64,000 nt of DNA from assembly GCF_036997615.1 (NCBI RefSeq), contig NZ_JAWLQA010000014.1; one strand, written 5' to 3'. The notes under the pieces are model-generated. The model searched no databases. It saw nothing but the letters and a program-made list of their open reading frames with translations, and was not told the origin of the DNA. The DNA is from Brachyspira sp949287565. GTDB taxonomy: Bacteria; Spirochaetota; Brachyspiria; Brachyspirales; Brachyspiraceae. Both the position numbers and the translations under genes were made by a program. Shown piece after piece: positions 18,544-27,328 of this stretch. Each line of letters starts with the position of its first letter. Position 1 is the stretch's first letter.

Positions 18544-18611
18544 TGATATAATTGTATCATATACAAAATTGTAACTTGTATATTAATAATAAATAGTTAT
18601 AGGAGTTAAAA

Positions 18612-19569
18612 ATGGCAACAATGACTAATTTTCTATTCAGTCAACATTTAAAAGAATCTAAAAATAAATTAGAGAATTTGCAAAAAGAATTAAATAAATG
18701 TGTAGAAGAATTTAATAATTTTTTAAATAATATTGATGCAGAAAACTATTCTGATTTTGATGATTTCAATGACAGAGCAAAAGTTTTTAATGAAGAATTA
18801 AATAAAATAATGTCAGATAAACAAAATTTTATAGTCAGTTTTAGAAATATAGTTGACAATAAGAAAGAAGTTGATATTGATCGTTTAAACAATCTTACCG
18901 ATTATCATGATTATAATTCTAAAGGTATTTATAAAAGTGCTAATGGAGAATATGCAGAAGCTATAAAATATTATGATGAGGCTATAAAGTTAAACCCTAA
19001 TATGGCAGATGCTTATTATAACAAAGCCATTGCCAAAACTAAACTTGGACTTTTATAAAGAAGCTATAGAAGAATATGATAAGGCTATAGAGTTAAGAGC
19101 TGATTATACATATGCTTATTATAACAGAGGACTTCTTAAAAGTGATTTAGGACTTTTAGAAGAAGCTATAAAAGATTTTGATAAAGCTTTATCAATAGAT
19201 CCTAATTTATTTGATGCTTATAATAATAAAGGATTATTAGAAGATGAGTTGGGATTTTCTAAAGAAGCTATAAAAGATTTTAGCAAAGCTATAAAATTAA
19301 ATCCTAATTATGCTCTTGTATATAATAGTAGGGGAAATGCTAAAGATAATTTAGGACTTTATGAAGAAGCTATAGAAGATTTTGATAAGGCTATAAAATT
19401 AAATCCTGATTATGTAGATGCTTATAATAACAGAGGCTTTACTAAGGAAAATTTAGGTCTTTATGAAGAGGCATTAAAAGATTATAAAAAGGCTTTAAAA
19501 TTGGATCCCAGCAGTGAATGTGCCAGAGAAAATGTAAAACGTATTAAAGAAGAATATGGTTTGAAATGA
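18612..19569 (+). pseudogene. Frameshifted TPR-repeat protein gene
   Basis: The first frame (18612-19058) gives an N-terminal domain paralogous to the gene at 13584 ('NYSDFDDFNDRAKVFNEELN') and one and a half TPR units, then stops after 'AKTKLGLL'. The rest, four more TPR units ending in 'EEYGLK', is in another frame up to 19569. The break is a T-run at 19051-19054: GGACTTTTATAAAGAAGCT here against GGACTTTATAAAGAAGCT in intact units, such as at 14406. One extra T explains everything. The repaired product would be about 318 residues with six TPRs. A homopolymer sequencing error, a phase-variable tract or a real pseudogene are all possible. Confidence 0.75.
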
Positions 19570-19758
19570 AGTTGTAATATACTGAAACAAATATACTTTG
19601 TCAATTTTTATATTTTATAAATATAAATTATAATTTTTAATGATGTTTAAGAGAATAAAGGTCGGGATTTATAAATAATTTCTATATACTATTAAATTAT
19701 ATTAAAATTATTTATGTATCATTTTTTATAAAAAATAAAAAAAATATTATATATATTA

Positions 19759-19786
19759 TTGATATTAATATTGTTTAATATATAAT
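19759..19786 (+). promoter_or_regulatory. Promoter of the five-gene operon
   Basis: TTGATA (19759-19764), 16-base spacer, TATAAT (19781-19786), 30 bp before the first ATG at 19817. It is a close match to the sigma-70 consensus. The rest of the 247-bp gap from 19570 holds AT-rich sequence and a short fragment resembling the repeat edge (TATACTTTGTCAATTTTT near 19597). Confidence 0.6.
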
Positions 19787-19816
19787 AGCCCGGAATATAA
19801 AAAATAGGTTTTATTT

Positions 19817-20947
19817 ATGAAAAATATTATGTTTTTGTTACCAGTTATTATAGCTTTATTAGGTAAAATATTTTCTTTATCAACACCAGCTTTTATTTAT
19901 AATTTTCAAATAGGTCATCCTATAATATATGGTATTATAGGCGGTGTTATTATTATATTTTATATATGTTTTTTAGCTTTACTATTTGATACTGATGATA
20001 AAGATAAAGAAGAGGTATATGGCATATTATATATAATAATTGTACCAATAGTTTTCTATTTGTTGGCAAATTTATTATCTATAAAAATGCCGAATTTTAT
20101 AATTAATTTTGGCAATGCACATCCTATAATATCTTCTATTATTATAGGTATAATTTCAGGTTTATATTTATTAATTATTATTGCAGGAGCAGGTTCAGTA
20201 ATTGAACTTAAAAAATATTCTTCGCCTAGAATTATATTTGCTTTAATACCTGCGCTTACTATTATATTATTATATATATTCAATATAGGTGTGCCTCCAT
20301 TTATTATGAATTTTTATAACAATCATAAAATATGGTTTTATATAGTGTTTATTATTGCGGCTTTATCATATATATGCGTATTATTTAGTTTAGTTTCATT
20401 TAGTAATGCTTCAAGAACTGCTTTGGTATTTATTATAGCATTTGCTGTATTGACATTTATGTTTAGAGATCAAGTATTATTCTTTAATAATATATCTGAT
20501 AATAAAGTTGCTGTTAGTAAATCATTGAATGATAAAGATAACATATCAGTTAATAATAATATTGAAAATGAAATTCTTACTGAAGAAAATAATGTAGAAG
20601 AAAACAATAATAATGAATCAAATAATTTAATAGATAATGAATATTCTAGTAATGATATATCCATTTTTATTGAGGAGAATTTTGATAAAATAGTTATTGT
20701 TTTTGCTGTATTAGCAGTTATGTTAGTAATTTTATTTATAATAAAGGCTATAAATAACTCAAAGAATGGTGTGAATATTACATATACTAAAGACGGAGAT
20801 ACCTTTAAATTAAAAGGCAAAAAAGATAATTTTGTAATTACAAAAAATGGAAAACATTCATTTTTAGTAAAAGACGGTATTATCGTTGCCTATAAGCCAG
20901 CTTTTAAATTTCTTGAAAAATTTAAATTTTACGGTAAATCTAATTAA
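19817..20947 (+). CDS. Membrane protein with three 68-residue internal repeats, first gene of an unrecognised operon
   Basis: I do not recognise this 376-residue protein. It has six or seven hydrophobic segments in residues 1-220, an Asn/Glu-rich loop (about 222-283), one further membrane segment (about 284-308) and a small polar C-terminal domain. The membrane part is built of three repeats exactly 68 residues apart: PAFIYNFQIGHPI (24-36), PNFIINFGNAHPI (92-104) and PPFIMNFYNNHKI (160-172), each preceded and followed by a hydrophobic helix. The next gene begins 14 bp downstream. It has its own good promoter, so it is the lead gene of the operon that runs to 24139. Confidence 0.8.
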   Translation: MKNIMFLLPVIIALLGKIFSLSTPAFIYNFQIGHPIIYGIIGGVIIIFYICFLALLFDTDDKDKEEVYGILYIIIVPIVFYLLANLLSIKMPNFIINFGNAHPIISSIIIGIISGLYLLIIIAGAGSVIELKKYSSPRIIFALIPALTIILLYIFNIGVPPFIMNFYNNHKIWFYIVFIIAALSYICVLFSLVSFSNASRTALVFIIAFAVLTFMFRDQVLFFNNISDNKVAVSKSLNDKDNISVNNNIENEILTEENNVEENNNNESNNLIDNEYSSNDISIFIEENFDKIVIVFAVLAVMLVILFIIKAINNSKNGVNITYTKDGDTFKLKGKKDNFVITKNGKHSFLVKDGIIVAYKPAFKFLEKFKFYGKSN

Positions 20948-20961
20948 TAGGAGTATAAATA

Positions 20962-21879
20962 ATGGGATTAATTGATAGTTTGGCCAAAGGAGTTCAGAAT
21001 CTTACTGGAGAGACTGAAAGAAAACAAATAGTAGAAGATACTAAAAATGAATATATAAATTCTAGAAATGCAATTACTAATATTATTAATCAATTAAATC
21101 TTGTAATACTTTCATTTAATCAAAAAATAGATTATTTGAATAACTTGCGTTTAACTAGAGTAAAAGGAAATATAGAAGGACTTGGAAAATTTTTATCAAC
21201 TTTTGGTACAGTAAAAGATTTATCTGCTTATTCTCATGAAAGAGGAAAAACATATTTTAATATTCCAGAAAGAGCTTTTGAGGAAGTTGAGAATTATATT
21301 GAAGATATAGATTGGAGCAGTGATGAAGTATTTATGCGTACTTTCTTTTCAGGCGGAATAGGAGCTATATTTTTTACTAAACAGCAAAATATAAAAATGC
21401 TTGAAAAGCTTGAAGAGTTTAGAAATGAAGTTATGCATATGAAAAATAAACTTAATAATAAAATAACAATGCTTGAAAAAGTTGATATAAGAATATGTGA
21501 TATATATACTCAATTAGTTTCTAATATATGCGATTATATAGAAAATAAAATAGTTCCGCAAATCTATTTAATAGAAAGCTTTTTAGAATGTGAAAGTGTT
21601 AAAAATGCTTATATAGTAGATACTTCAGTTAAAGAACTTTCTAATGTTGAATATGAAAAAGATATTATGATTTATAATAATACAATATATCAAAAGCATT
21701 ATAATTTTATTAGAAATGCTTTTTGGTTTTATATATTATCAGCAACAATATATTCTTCGCCTATACTTACTAAATTATTAGAAAATAAGACAATTACTGA
21801 TAGTGATATAAAAAAATTAGACGGACAAAAAACATTATATGCTGCTCAGGTGAAAGCATTAGAAGATAATTCTCTTTAA
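20962..21879 (+). CDS. Coiled-coil-rich hypothetical protein
   Basis: I do not recognise the 305-residue protein. It starts after AGGAGTATAAATA with 'MGLIDSLAKGVQNLTGETER', contains long amphipathic helices (about residues 20-60 and 145-200) and a short Gly-rich hydrophobic patch 'FFSGGIGAIFF' near residue 133. There is no signal peptide. It is largely helical and acidic/basic mixed, as for an adaptor or oligomerising component. It lies 14 bp after the membrane protein and 13 bp before the HNH-like gene, so a shared role is likely. Confidence 0.75.
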   Translation: MGLIDSLAKGVQNLTGETERKQIVEDTKNEYINSRNAITNIINQLNLVILSFNQKIDYLNNLRLTRVKGNIEGLGKFLSTFGTVKDLSAYSHERGKTYFNIPERAFEEVENYIEDIDWSSDEVFMRTFFSGGIGAIFFTKQQNIKMLEKLEEFRNEVMHMKNKLNNKITMLEKVDIRICDIYTQLVSNICDYIENKIVPQIYLIESFLECESVKNAYIVDTSVKELSNVEYEKDIMIYNNTIYQKHYNFIRNAFWFYILSATIYSSPILTKLLENKTITDSDIKKLDGQKTLYAAQVKALEDNSL

Positions 21880-21892
21880 GGAGTGAAGTTTT

Positions 21893-23680
21893 ATGAGTAA
21901 ATTAGATGATGTAATAAATTTAAGAGATGAATTTTTTGAAGAAGAAGAAAGATTATATTTAGGAATGGTAAATCAGATTAATACTCAAATGAAAGACCTA
22001 TTAAAAAATGATCTTGGAAACCAATTTGTTCAAAACTGTGCCAGAGATTTTTCAGGTGAAATAGTTAGGATGCTTCCCGTAGGTCAAACAGGAAATATGT
22101 ATATAACAGCCGATCAAATGCTAGATAGAATACTCCATTTCAGTTATGAAAATGATATAGATCCTTTATCTTCTAATGATCAATTGAGAAAAGATTTTTA
22201 TAATAACGAGAATAGACAAGAATTAGATAGAATAATAGCTGAAAACGATTTAAATCAGGCAAAATTATTTACAGAAGATAGAAGCCAAGATAAATTAGAT
22301 AGAGAGGGAAAATTAGAATATAGAGCTAGTAAAATTGATAGTAATGGTGATATTTATGATGAAATAACAGGCGTAAAGGGAGATACTTCTATTGTAGAAA
22401 AAAATGGAAAAGAAGTTTTAGTAAGTGATATGCATGCTGATCATATACAATCAAGAGAAGCTGCTACATATAATTCCCAATATATGACTGAAAAAGGTGT
22501 TATGAATTTGAAGCAATTTTATAATAGCAGTGATAATTTTCAAATAATGCATGCTTCAGCAAATACCTCAAAAGGAGATGTAAGAGTTTACGATAAACAA
22601 ACAGGTGCTGATATAACACATAAAGCTACACCAGAACAATTAGCAGAAGCTACATTTGAATTGTGGGAAAAAGAAACTAGGTCAGGTAAAAAAATAGAAA
22701 AATTAAAAGAGAAAGGTTATTTAGATGAAAATGGAAAAGTAAAACCAGAAGTTAAGAAGAAATATACAGATAATATTAGAAAATCTATGAATGCAGAAAG
22801 CATAACAGTTTTAAAAGGTCTTGATTATGGTAAAGTAGGACATGCTGCTTTAAAAAGAACTGCTAATGCTTTTTACGCCATTTTAGCTGGACAGCTTATG
22901 TATTATGGAGTTCCTCCTGTTATATATGAAACTAGGCTAATAATTACTCAAAAAGATACTGATTTGGATAGTTTTTTTGTAAAAATTCAAAAGGCATTTC
23001 AAAGAGTTATAAACTATATGCAGTCAAAAATGAAAGATATACTATCAAATGTTGCTCATAATTCTTTAAAAACATTTTTAAGAAATTTCTTTGATATAAT
23101 TATAGGAATGTTAAAAGCCACAGTAAAAAGAGTTATGAAAATGATAAAGCAGGTGGTTATGGCTTTAGTTAATTCTATTAAAATAATTGGGGATAAAAAT
23201 AAAACAGCTGCTGAAAAAGCTGATGCTGTATTTACTACTTTAGGTATTACAATATCCGGTATAGTTGTCAATGTTTTATTAGAATATGTTCAAAAACAAT
23301 TTCAGATACCAGAATTTATTATTACTCCTTTAGAAATCATTACTACAGTTTTAACAACCAATATAGTGATGCTTATACTTCAAAAGATAGATATTTTTAA
23401 TGTAAGATATGGTTTGATGATGAAAAAAATAAAAGAGATATTTGAAGAAGAAAGAGAAGAATATAAAGCTCAGTTAAAAAAGTTGGGAGAAGAGACTTAT
23501 GCTAATATTGACAAATTAATTGATGAAGTTGAAACAGATATGTTTAATATTATGACAAATATTGCTTCTTTAGATGTTAATGAAAATGATATGAAAGAAG
23601 AAATAGATAAAATTAATAAAATATTCAATATGGGAATTGATTTGGAAAAAGAATGGAATCAATTTGCATATAATAATTAG
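21893..23680 (+). CDS. Large protein with HNH-nuclease-like motif and membrane segments
   Basis: This 595-residue protein is not one I recognise as a whole. Residues 178-229 read like a ββα-metal HNH domain: D183-H184-I185, then N215-x-Q217-x-x-H220 and N224-x-S-K227-G-D229. H184, N215 and N224 would be the three HNH residues; zinc-binding cysteines are absent. The region before it is polar and acidic. Residues about 310-345 and 445-495 hold hydrophobic segments, with amphipathic helices between, and the last 90 residues form a coiled coil. It would fit a membrane-associated nuclease or a cryptic effector domain. It is the largest gene of the operon and is followed after 10 bp by a microprotein gene. 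Confidence 0.72.
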   Translation: MSKLDDVINLRDEFFEEEERLYLGMVNQINTQMKDLLKNDLGNQFVQNCARDFSGEIVRMLPVGQTGNMYITADQMLDRILHFSYENDIDPLSSNDQLRKDFYNNENRQELDRIIAENDLNQAKLFTEDRSQDKLDREGKLEYRASKIDSNGDIYDEITGVKGDTSIVEKNGKEVLVSDMHADHIQSREAATYNSQYMTEKGVMNLKQFYNSSDNFQIMHASANTSKGDVRVYDKQTGADITHKATPEQLAEATFELWEKETRSGKKIEKLKEKGYLDENGKVKPEVKKKYTDNIRKSMNAESITVLKGLDYGKVGHAALKRTANAFYAILAGQLMYYGVPPVIYETRLIITQKDTDLDSFFVKIQKAFQRVINYMQSKMKDILSNVAHNSLKTFLRNFFDIIIGMLKATVKRVMKMIKQVVMALVNSIKIIGDKNKTAAEKADAVFTTLGITISGIVVNVLLEYVQKQFQIPEFIITPLEIITTVLTTNIVMLILQKIDIFNVRYGLMMKKIKEIFEEEREEYKAQLKKLGEETYANIDKLIDEVETDMFNIMTNIASLDVNENDMKEEIDKINKIFNMGIDLEKEWNQFAYNN

Positions 23681-23690
23681 AGAGGTTGTT

Positions 23691-23771
23691 ATGGGATATG
23701 TAATAATAGGGGCAATAGTAGTAGTTCTTATATGCTGTGCTTTTTCTTATCTTAATTCCAAAAAGGTATAA
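23691..23771 (+). CDS. 26-residue single-TM microprotein
   Basis: This tiny gene encodes a 26-residue peptide, MGYVIIGAIVVVLICCAFSY plus LNSKKV: one hydrophobic helix with two cysteines and a short basic tail. AGAGAGG lies six bases before the ATG, which is a good ribosome binding site. Its stop codon overlaps the start of the next gene (TAATG), which implies translational coupling. Small hydrophobic peptides of this kind can be membrane subunits, regulators or toxins; which one is not visible here. Confidence 0.65.
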   Translation: MGYVIIGAIVVVLICCAFSYLNSKKV

Positions 23772-24139
23772 TGATTATAAGATTTTTGAAAAAGTATTTT
23801 GGTAAAGCTCCTTTATGTAATTTAACTGCATCTAGGGGCTTTTTTATAAAAGGTTTTTGTTTTCCTCTATGCTGCCGATGTACATCAATAATATTGTCTA
23901 TGTTAATTTTTTATTTTTTATTAGTGAAAATAAATATTAATATAGATAATTTTTTTATTATTTATTTAATATTTTCATTTATTCTTATGATTCCTACTAC
24001 AGTAGATTATATGCATCAATATTTTACAAGAAAAGAAAGCACCAATAAAAGAAGAGTCATTACAGGTATATTTGCTGGTTTTGGCATAGGTATTATTTTA
24101 TATATAGTAAAATATTATAAATTATTTTTTATTCAATAA
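23771..24139 (+). CDS. DUF2085-like small membrane protein
   Basis: The 122-residue protein has three hydrophobic segments and the Cys-rich signature of DUF2085: C16 in 'APLCNLTASRGFF' and the cluster 'GFCFPLCCRCTSI' (C30, C34, C35, C37). The function of the family is not known. Its start codon overlaps the stop of the microprotein gene, so it belongs to the same operon and is the last gene before a terminator. Confidence 0.78.
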   Translation: MIIRFLKKYFGKAPLCNLTASRGFFIKGFCFPLCCRCTSIILSMLIFYFLLVKININIDNFFIIYLIFSFILMIPTTVDYMHQYFTRKESTNKRRVITGIFAGFGIGIILYIVKYYKLFFIQ

Positions 24140-24152
24140 TGTAATTTTCTAT

Positions 24153-24181
24153 AATCTAATACAGTATATATTAGATTTTTT
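24153..24181 (+). terminator. Intrinsic terminator after the five-gene operon
   Basis: AATCTAATA (24153-24161) pairs with TATTAGATT (24169-24177), followed by TTTT. It closes the operon before the opp promoter. Confidence 0.75.
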
Positions 24182-24185
24182 ATGT

Positions 24186-24214
24186 TTGACAAAAGTTAAT
24201 TTTTATTAGATAAT
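24186..24214 (+). promoter_or_regulatory. Promoter of the opp operon
   Basis: TTGACA (24186-24191), 17-base spacer, GATAAT (24209-24214), 47 bp before the oppB ATG at 24262. Confidence 0.65.
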
Positions 24215-24261
24215 ATGATGTCAATAAAAATTTGTCAAAAAATTAATTAAAGGTATTGTGT

Positions 24262-25182
24262 ATGTTTTCTTATGTTGTTAAAAGATTATTAGTCTCACTT
24301 TTAACCCTTTTTGTTATAGTAACAATAACATTCTTTTTAATGCATACAGTACCGGGCGGGCCTTTTGTAGGTGAAAAACCGCTTAGTAAAGTAGCATTGG
24401 AAAACTTAAATAGAAAATACGGACTTGATAAGCCATTAATAGTTCAGTATGGTAATTATTTAAATAATGCTATTAGAGGAGATTTGGGTACTTCTCTTAC
24501 TAAAATAGGACAATCAGTTTCTGGTACAATAGTAAGGGCATTCCCTGTATCTTTTAGACTTGGAATATTTAGCATGTTTATTTCTACTACTATAGGAGTA
24601 TTATTCGGAATAGTTGCGGCATTAAGGCATGGTAAGTTTGTAGATAGGGCTGTTATGGTGGCGGCTACTTTAGGTATAGCAGTACCTAGTTTCGTTGTTG
24701 CTACTGTTTCTATTATTATATTTTCTGTAAAATTAAAACTGCTTCCTGCTTATGGATTCGATTCTTTTGCTCAATATATAATGCCGGGATTTGCTTTATC
24801 TTTTAGTTCTTTAAGTTTTATGGCAAGACTTATGAGAAGTTCAATGCTTGATGTTATACACCAAGATTATATAAAAACAGCCAGAGCAAAAGGTATATCA
24901 AGAAGCATAATCATATTTAAGCATGCTTTAAGAAATGCTATAATACCAATAGTTACATATATAGGACCTCTTGCTGCAGGTATTCTTACAGGTTCATTCG
25001 TTGTAGAAAAGATATTCAATATACCGGGACTTGGAAGATATTTCGTTGAAAGCATAACCCAAAGAGATTATCCTACAATATTAGGAGTTACAATATTCTA
25101 CGGAGCTTTTTTGATAGCTATGAATTTCTTGGTTGACTTATCCTATGGTATCATAGACCCTAGAATAAAAATACAGGAATAA
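24262..25182 (+). CDS. oppB: Oligopeptide ABC transporter permease OppB
   Basis: This is the first membrane subunit of a peptide importer of the Opp/Dpp class. It begins with the typical 'YVVKRLLVSLLTLFVIVTIT' anchor, has six membrane segments and ends with the family tail 'LSYGIIDPRIKIQE'. The coupling loop 'YIKTARAKGISRSIIIFKHAL' (EAA motif) touches the ATPases. The ATG at 24262 is preferred, eight bases after AAAGG; a TTG at 24256 would add two residues. It starts a run of oppB, oppC, oppD and oppF with spacings of 35-86 bp. Confidence 0.93.
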   Translation: MFSYVVKRLLVSLLTLFVIVTITFFLMHTVPGGPFVGEKPLSKVALENLNRKYGLDKPLIVQYGNYLNNAIRGDLGTSLTKIGQSVSGTIVRAFPVSFRLGIFSMFISTTIGVLFGIVAALRHGKFVDRAVMVAATLGIAVPSFVVATVSIIIFSVKLKLLPAYGFDSFAQYIMPGFALSFSSLSFMARLMRSSMLDVIHQDYIKTARAKGISRSIIIFKHALRNAIIPIVTYIGPLAAGILTGSFVVEKIFNIPGLGRYFVESITQRDYPTILGVTIFYGAFLIAMNFLVDLSYGIIDPRIKIQE

Positions 25183-25217
25183 TTTTTATAATTTTTTATA
25201 AAGGCGGAAATTAACTA

Positions 25218-26201
25218 ATGGAAAATAGTTTAGATAAATCATTATTTGTAAAAGCAACGGATGAAGAAAAAGCTTCAGCTGAAGTAAAAAGAGAAAGTGT
25301 CACCTATTGGCAGGATGCATATAGAAGATTCAAAAAAAATAGAGTTGCTTTAGTTTCTATTATAGTTATAGCTATTATAGCCATTCTTTCTATTATAATA
25401 CCTATGATTTCTGAGTATGGATATGCCCAAATAAATAGGGGAGTTGAAAACAGTTTACCTACTTTGGAGCATCCATTCGGAACAGATACTTTGGGCAGAG
25501 ATTTGCTTGTAAGATGTATGATAGGTGCTAGAATATCTCTTTTAATTGGTATAGTATCAGCTACTTTAGTTGTAATAATAGGTATAGTTTACGGTTCTAT
25601 ATCAGGATATTTCGGAGGACTTACTGACAGCATTATGATGCGTATCGTTGATATAATAAGTGCCGTTCCAACACTTTTAGTAGTTGTATTATTATCAGTT
25701 GTTCTTAAGGCTCCTATGGATAAGTTATTTTTACAAAATGAATCTTTGAGAGGAATAGGACTTTTAGGGCCTGGACTTTTCAGTATATTTATAGTTATAT
25801 CTTTGCTTTATTGGACTAATATGGCAAGAATGACAAGAGGACAGATTTTAGCATTAAAAGGACAGGAATTTGTAACTGCAGCTAGGGCTTTGGGTACTCC
25901 TCATAGCAGAATAATTTTTAAACATTTAATACCTAATGCAATGGGGGCAATAATAGTATCAGCAATGGTTCAGATACCTAATGCTATATTCGTTGAGGCA
26001 TTTTTGAGTTTCTTGGGATTGGGAGTTAGTGCTCCTATGGTTTCGCTTGGTTCTTTAACTTCAAATGCTGTAAGCGGAGTTTATTCTTATCCTTATCAGC
26101 TGCTTTTTCCTGCTGCTTTGATAAGTATTATAATACTTTGCTTTAATTTGGTGGGTGATGGTTTAAGAGATGCATTAGACCCAAGAATGAAGAATAGATA
26201 A
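25218..26201 (+). CDS. oppC: Oligopeptide ABC transporter permease OppC
   Basis: This is the second permease subunit, 327 residues. It has the long cytoplasmic N-terminus of OppC ('YWQDAYRRFKKNRVALVSI'), six membrane segments, the 'HPFGTDTLGRDLLVRCMIGAR' region (in two parts) and the EAA-type loop 'FVTAARALGTPHSRIIFKHL'. It pairs with OppB to form the channel. An 86-bp spacer with a large hairpin separates it from oppD. Confidence 0.93.
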   Translation: MENSLDKSLFVKATDEEKASAEVKRESVTYWQDAYRRFKKNRVALVSIIVIAIIAILSIIIPMISEYGYAQINRGVENSLPTLEHPFGTDTLGRDLLVRCMIGARISLLIGIVSATLVVIIGIVYGSISGYFGGLTDSIMMRIVDIISAVPTLLVVVLLSVVLKAPMDKLFLQNESLRGIGLLGPGLFSIFIVISLLYWTNMARMTRGQILALKGQEFVTAARALGTPHSRIIFKHLIPNAMGAIIVSAMVQIPNAIFVEAFLSFLGLGVSAPMVSLGSLTSNAVSGVYSYPYQLLFPAALISIIILCFNLVGDGLRDALDPRMKNR

Positions 26202-26207
26202 ATATAT

Positions 26208-26264
26208 AAAAATTGTGAGCGTCCGATAAGTTTACTTGTCGGACACCGTTAGCGAACAATTTTT
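26208..26264. repeat. Long imperfect hairpin inside the opp operon
   Basis: AAAAATTGT (26208-26216) pairs with ACAATTTTT (26256-26264), and inside it GTCCGA (26221-26226) pairs with TCGGAC (26239-26244). The core is GC-rich against an AT-rich background. It could act as an mRNA processing or partial termination site between the permease and ATPase genes, or be a small REP-like insertion. Confidence 0.65.
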
Positions 26265-26287
26265 ATTAGCAATAATAAGGATTGAAT

Positions 26288-27265
26288 ATGGAAAATAGTC
26301 ATTTGTTAGAAGTAAAAAATTTAAGCGTATCTTTCTTTACGCCTCTTGGAGAAGTTAAAGCTGTTAATAATATTTCATATAAATTAGATAAATCAAAAGT
26401 ATTGGGTATAGTAGGAGAATCCGGAAGCGGTAAAAGTGTATCTGCATACTCTATTATGGGACTCCTTGAAGAACCTGGAAAGATTATGAATGGAGAAATA
26501 CTTTTTGAAGGCACTGATTTAATTAAACTTTCAGAGCATGAGAAAAAGAAAATCAGAGGCGATTCAATATCAATGATATTCCAAGACCCTATGACTTGTC
26601 TTAATCCGGTATATACAATAGGCAATCAGTTAATGGAAGCATTGACTACGCATCAAAAAATAAGCAAAACCGATGCTATAGAGAGAATAGTTGAGCTTTT
26701 AACTTTAGTAGGTATTAATGAACCTAGAAGAAGAATAAAACAATATCCACATGAGCTTTCAGGCGGTATGCGTCAGCGTATAATGATAGCTATGGCACTT
26801 GCAGGAGATCCTAAAATACTTATAGCCGATGAGCCTACAACTGCATTAGATGTTACTATACAGGCACAGATACTTGAGCTTATAAAAGATATACAGAAAA
26901 AAATAAATATGGCTGTTATACTTATTACGCATGACTTTGGTATAGTAGCTGATATGGCTGATGATATTATAGTTATGTACGGCGGCGGTATTGTAGAGAG
27001 AGGAACAGTATTCGATATATTTGAACGTCCTAAACATCCTTATACTTTAGGGCTTTTGAAATCACTTCCTCGTATTGATATAAAGCAGGACAGGCTCATT
27101 CCTATAGAAGGAACACCAATAGACTTGCTCAATATGAAGGCAGGATGTCCTTTCAGTACAAGATGCGAAGAATGTATGAAGGTATGTATTGATAATAAGC
27201 CGCCTATAACAGAATTTGAGAAAGGGCATTTTTCAGCTTGCTGGCTTCATCAAATGCCTAATTAA
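26288..27265 (+). CDS. oppD: Oligopeptide ABC transporter ATPase OppD
   Basis: This is the first ATPase of the importer. Walker A is 'GESGSGKS', the Q-loop is in 'ISMIFQDPMTCLNPV', the signature is 'LSGGMRQRIMIAMAL' and Walker B is 'ILIADEPTTALD'. The C-terminal Opp-specific tail has the cysteine cluster 'CPFSTRCEECMKVC', which in related ATPases can bind an iron-sulfur cluster. AAGGA lies six bases before the ATG at 26288, so this start is used; a TTG two codons earlier lacks a better site. Confidence 0.93.
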   Translation: MENSHLLEVKNLSVSFFTPLGEVKAVNNISYKLDKSKVLGIVGESGSGKSVSAYSIMGLLEEPGKIMNGEILFEGTDLIKLSEHEKKKIRGDSISMIFQDPMTCLNPVYTIGNQLMEALTTHQKISKTDAIERIVELLTLVGINEPRRRIKQYPHELSGGMRQRIMIAMALAGDPKILIADEPTTALDVTIQAQILELIKDIQKKINMAVILITHDFGIVADMADDIIVMYGGGIVERGTVFDIFERPKHPYTLGLLKSLPRIDIKQDRLIPIEGTPIDLLNMKAGCPFSTRCEECMKVCIDNKPPITEFEKGHFSACWLHQMPN

Positions 27266-27328
27266 TTTTAATACTTGACTTAGTTAATAAGAAGAAATAA
27301 AAAATAGCGTTGTATAAAGAGAGTTTTT

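Noticed and set aside
13584..19569. Regular repeats resembling a CRISPR or tandem DNA array
   Set aside because: The periodicity is about 102 bp in coding frame and reflects 34-residue TPR units; no identical repeats with unique spacers exist.
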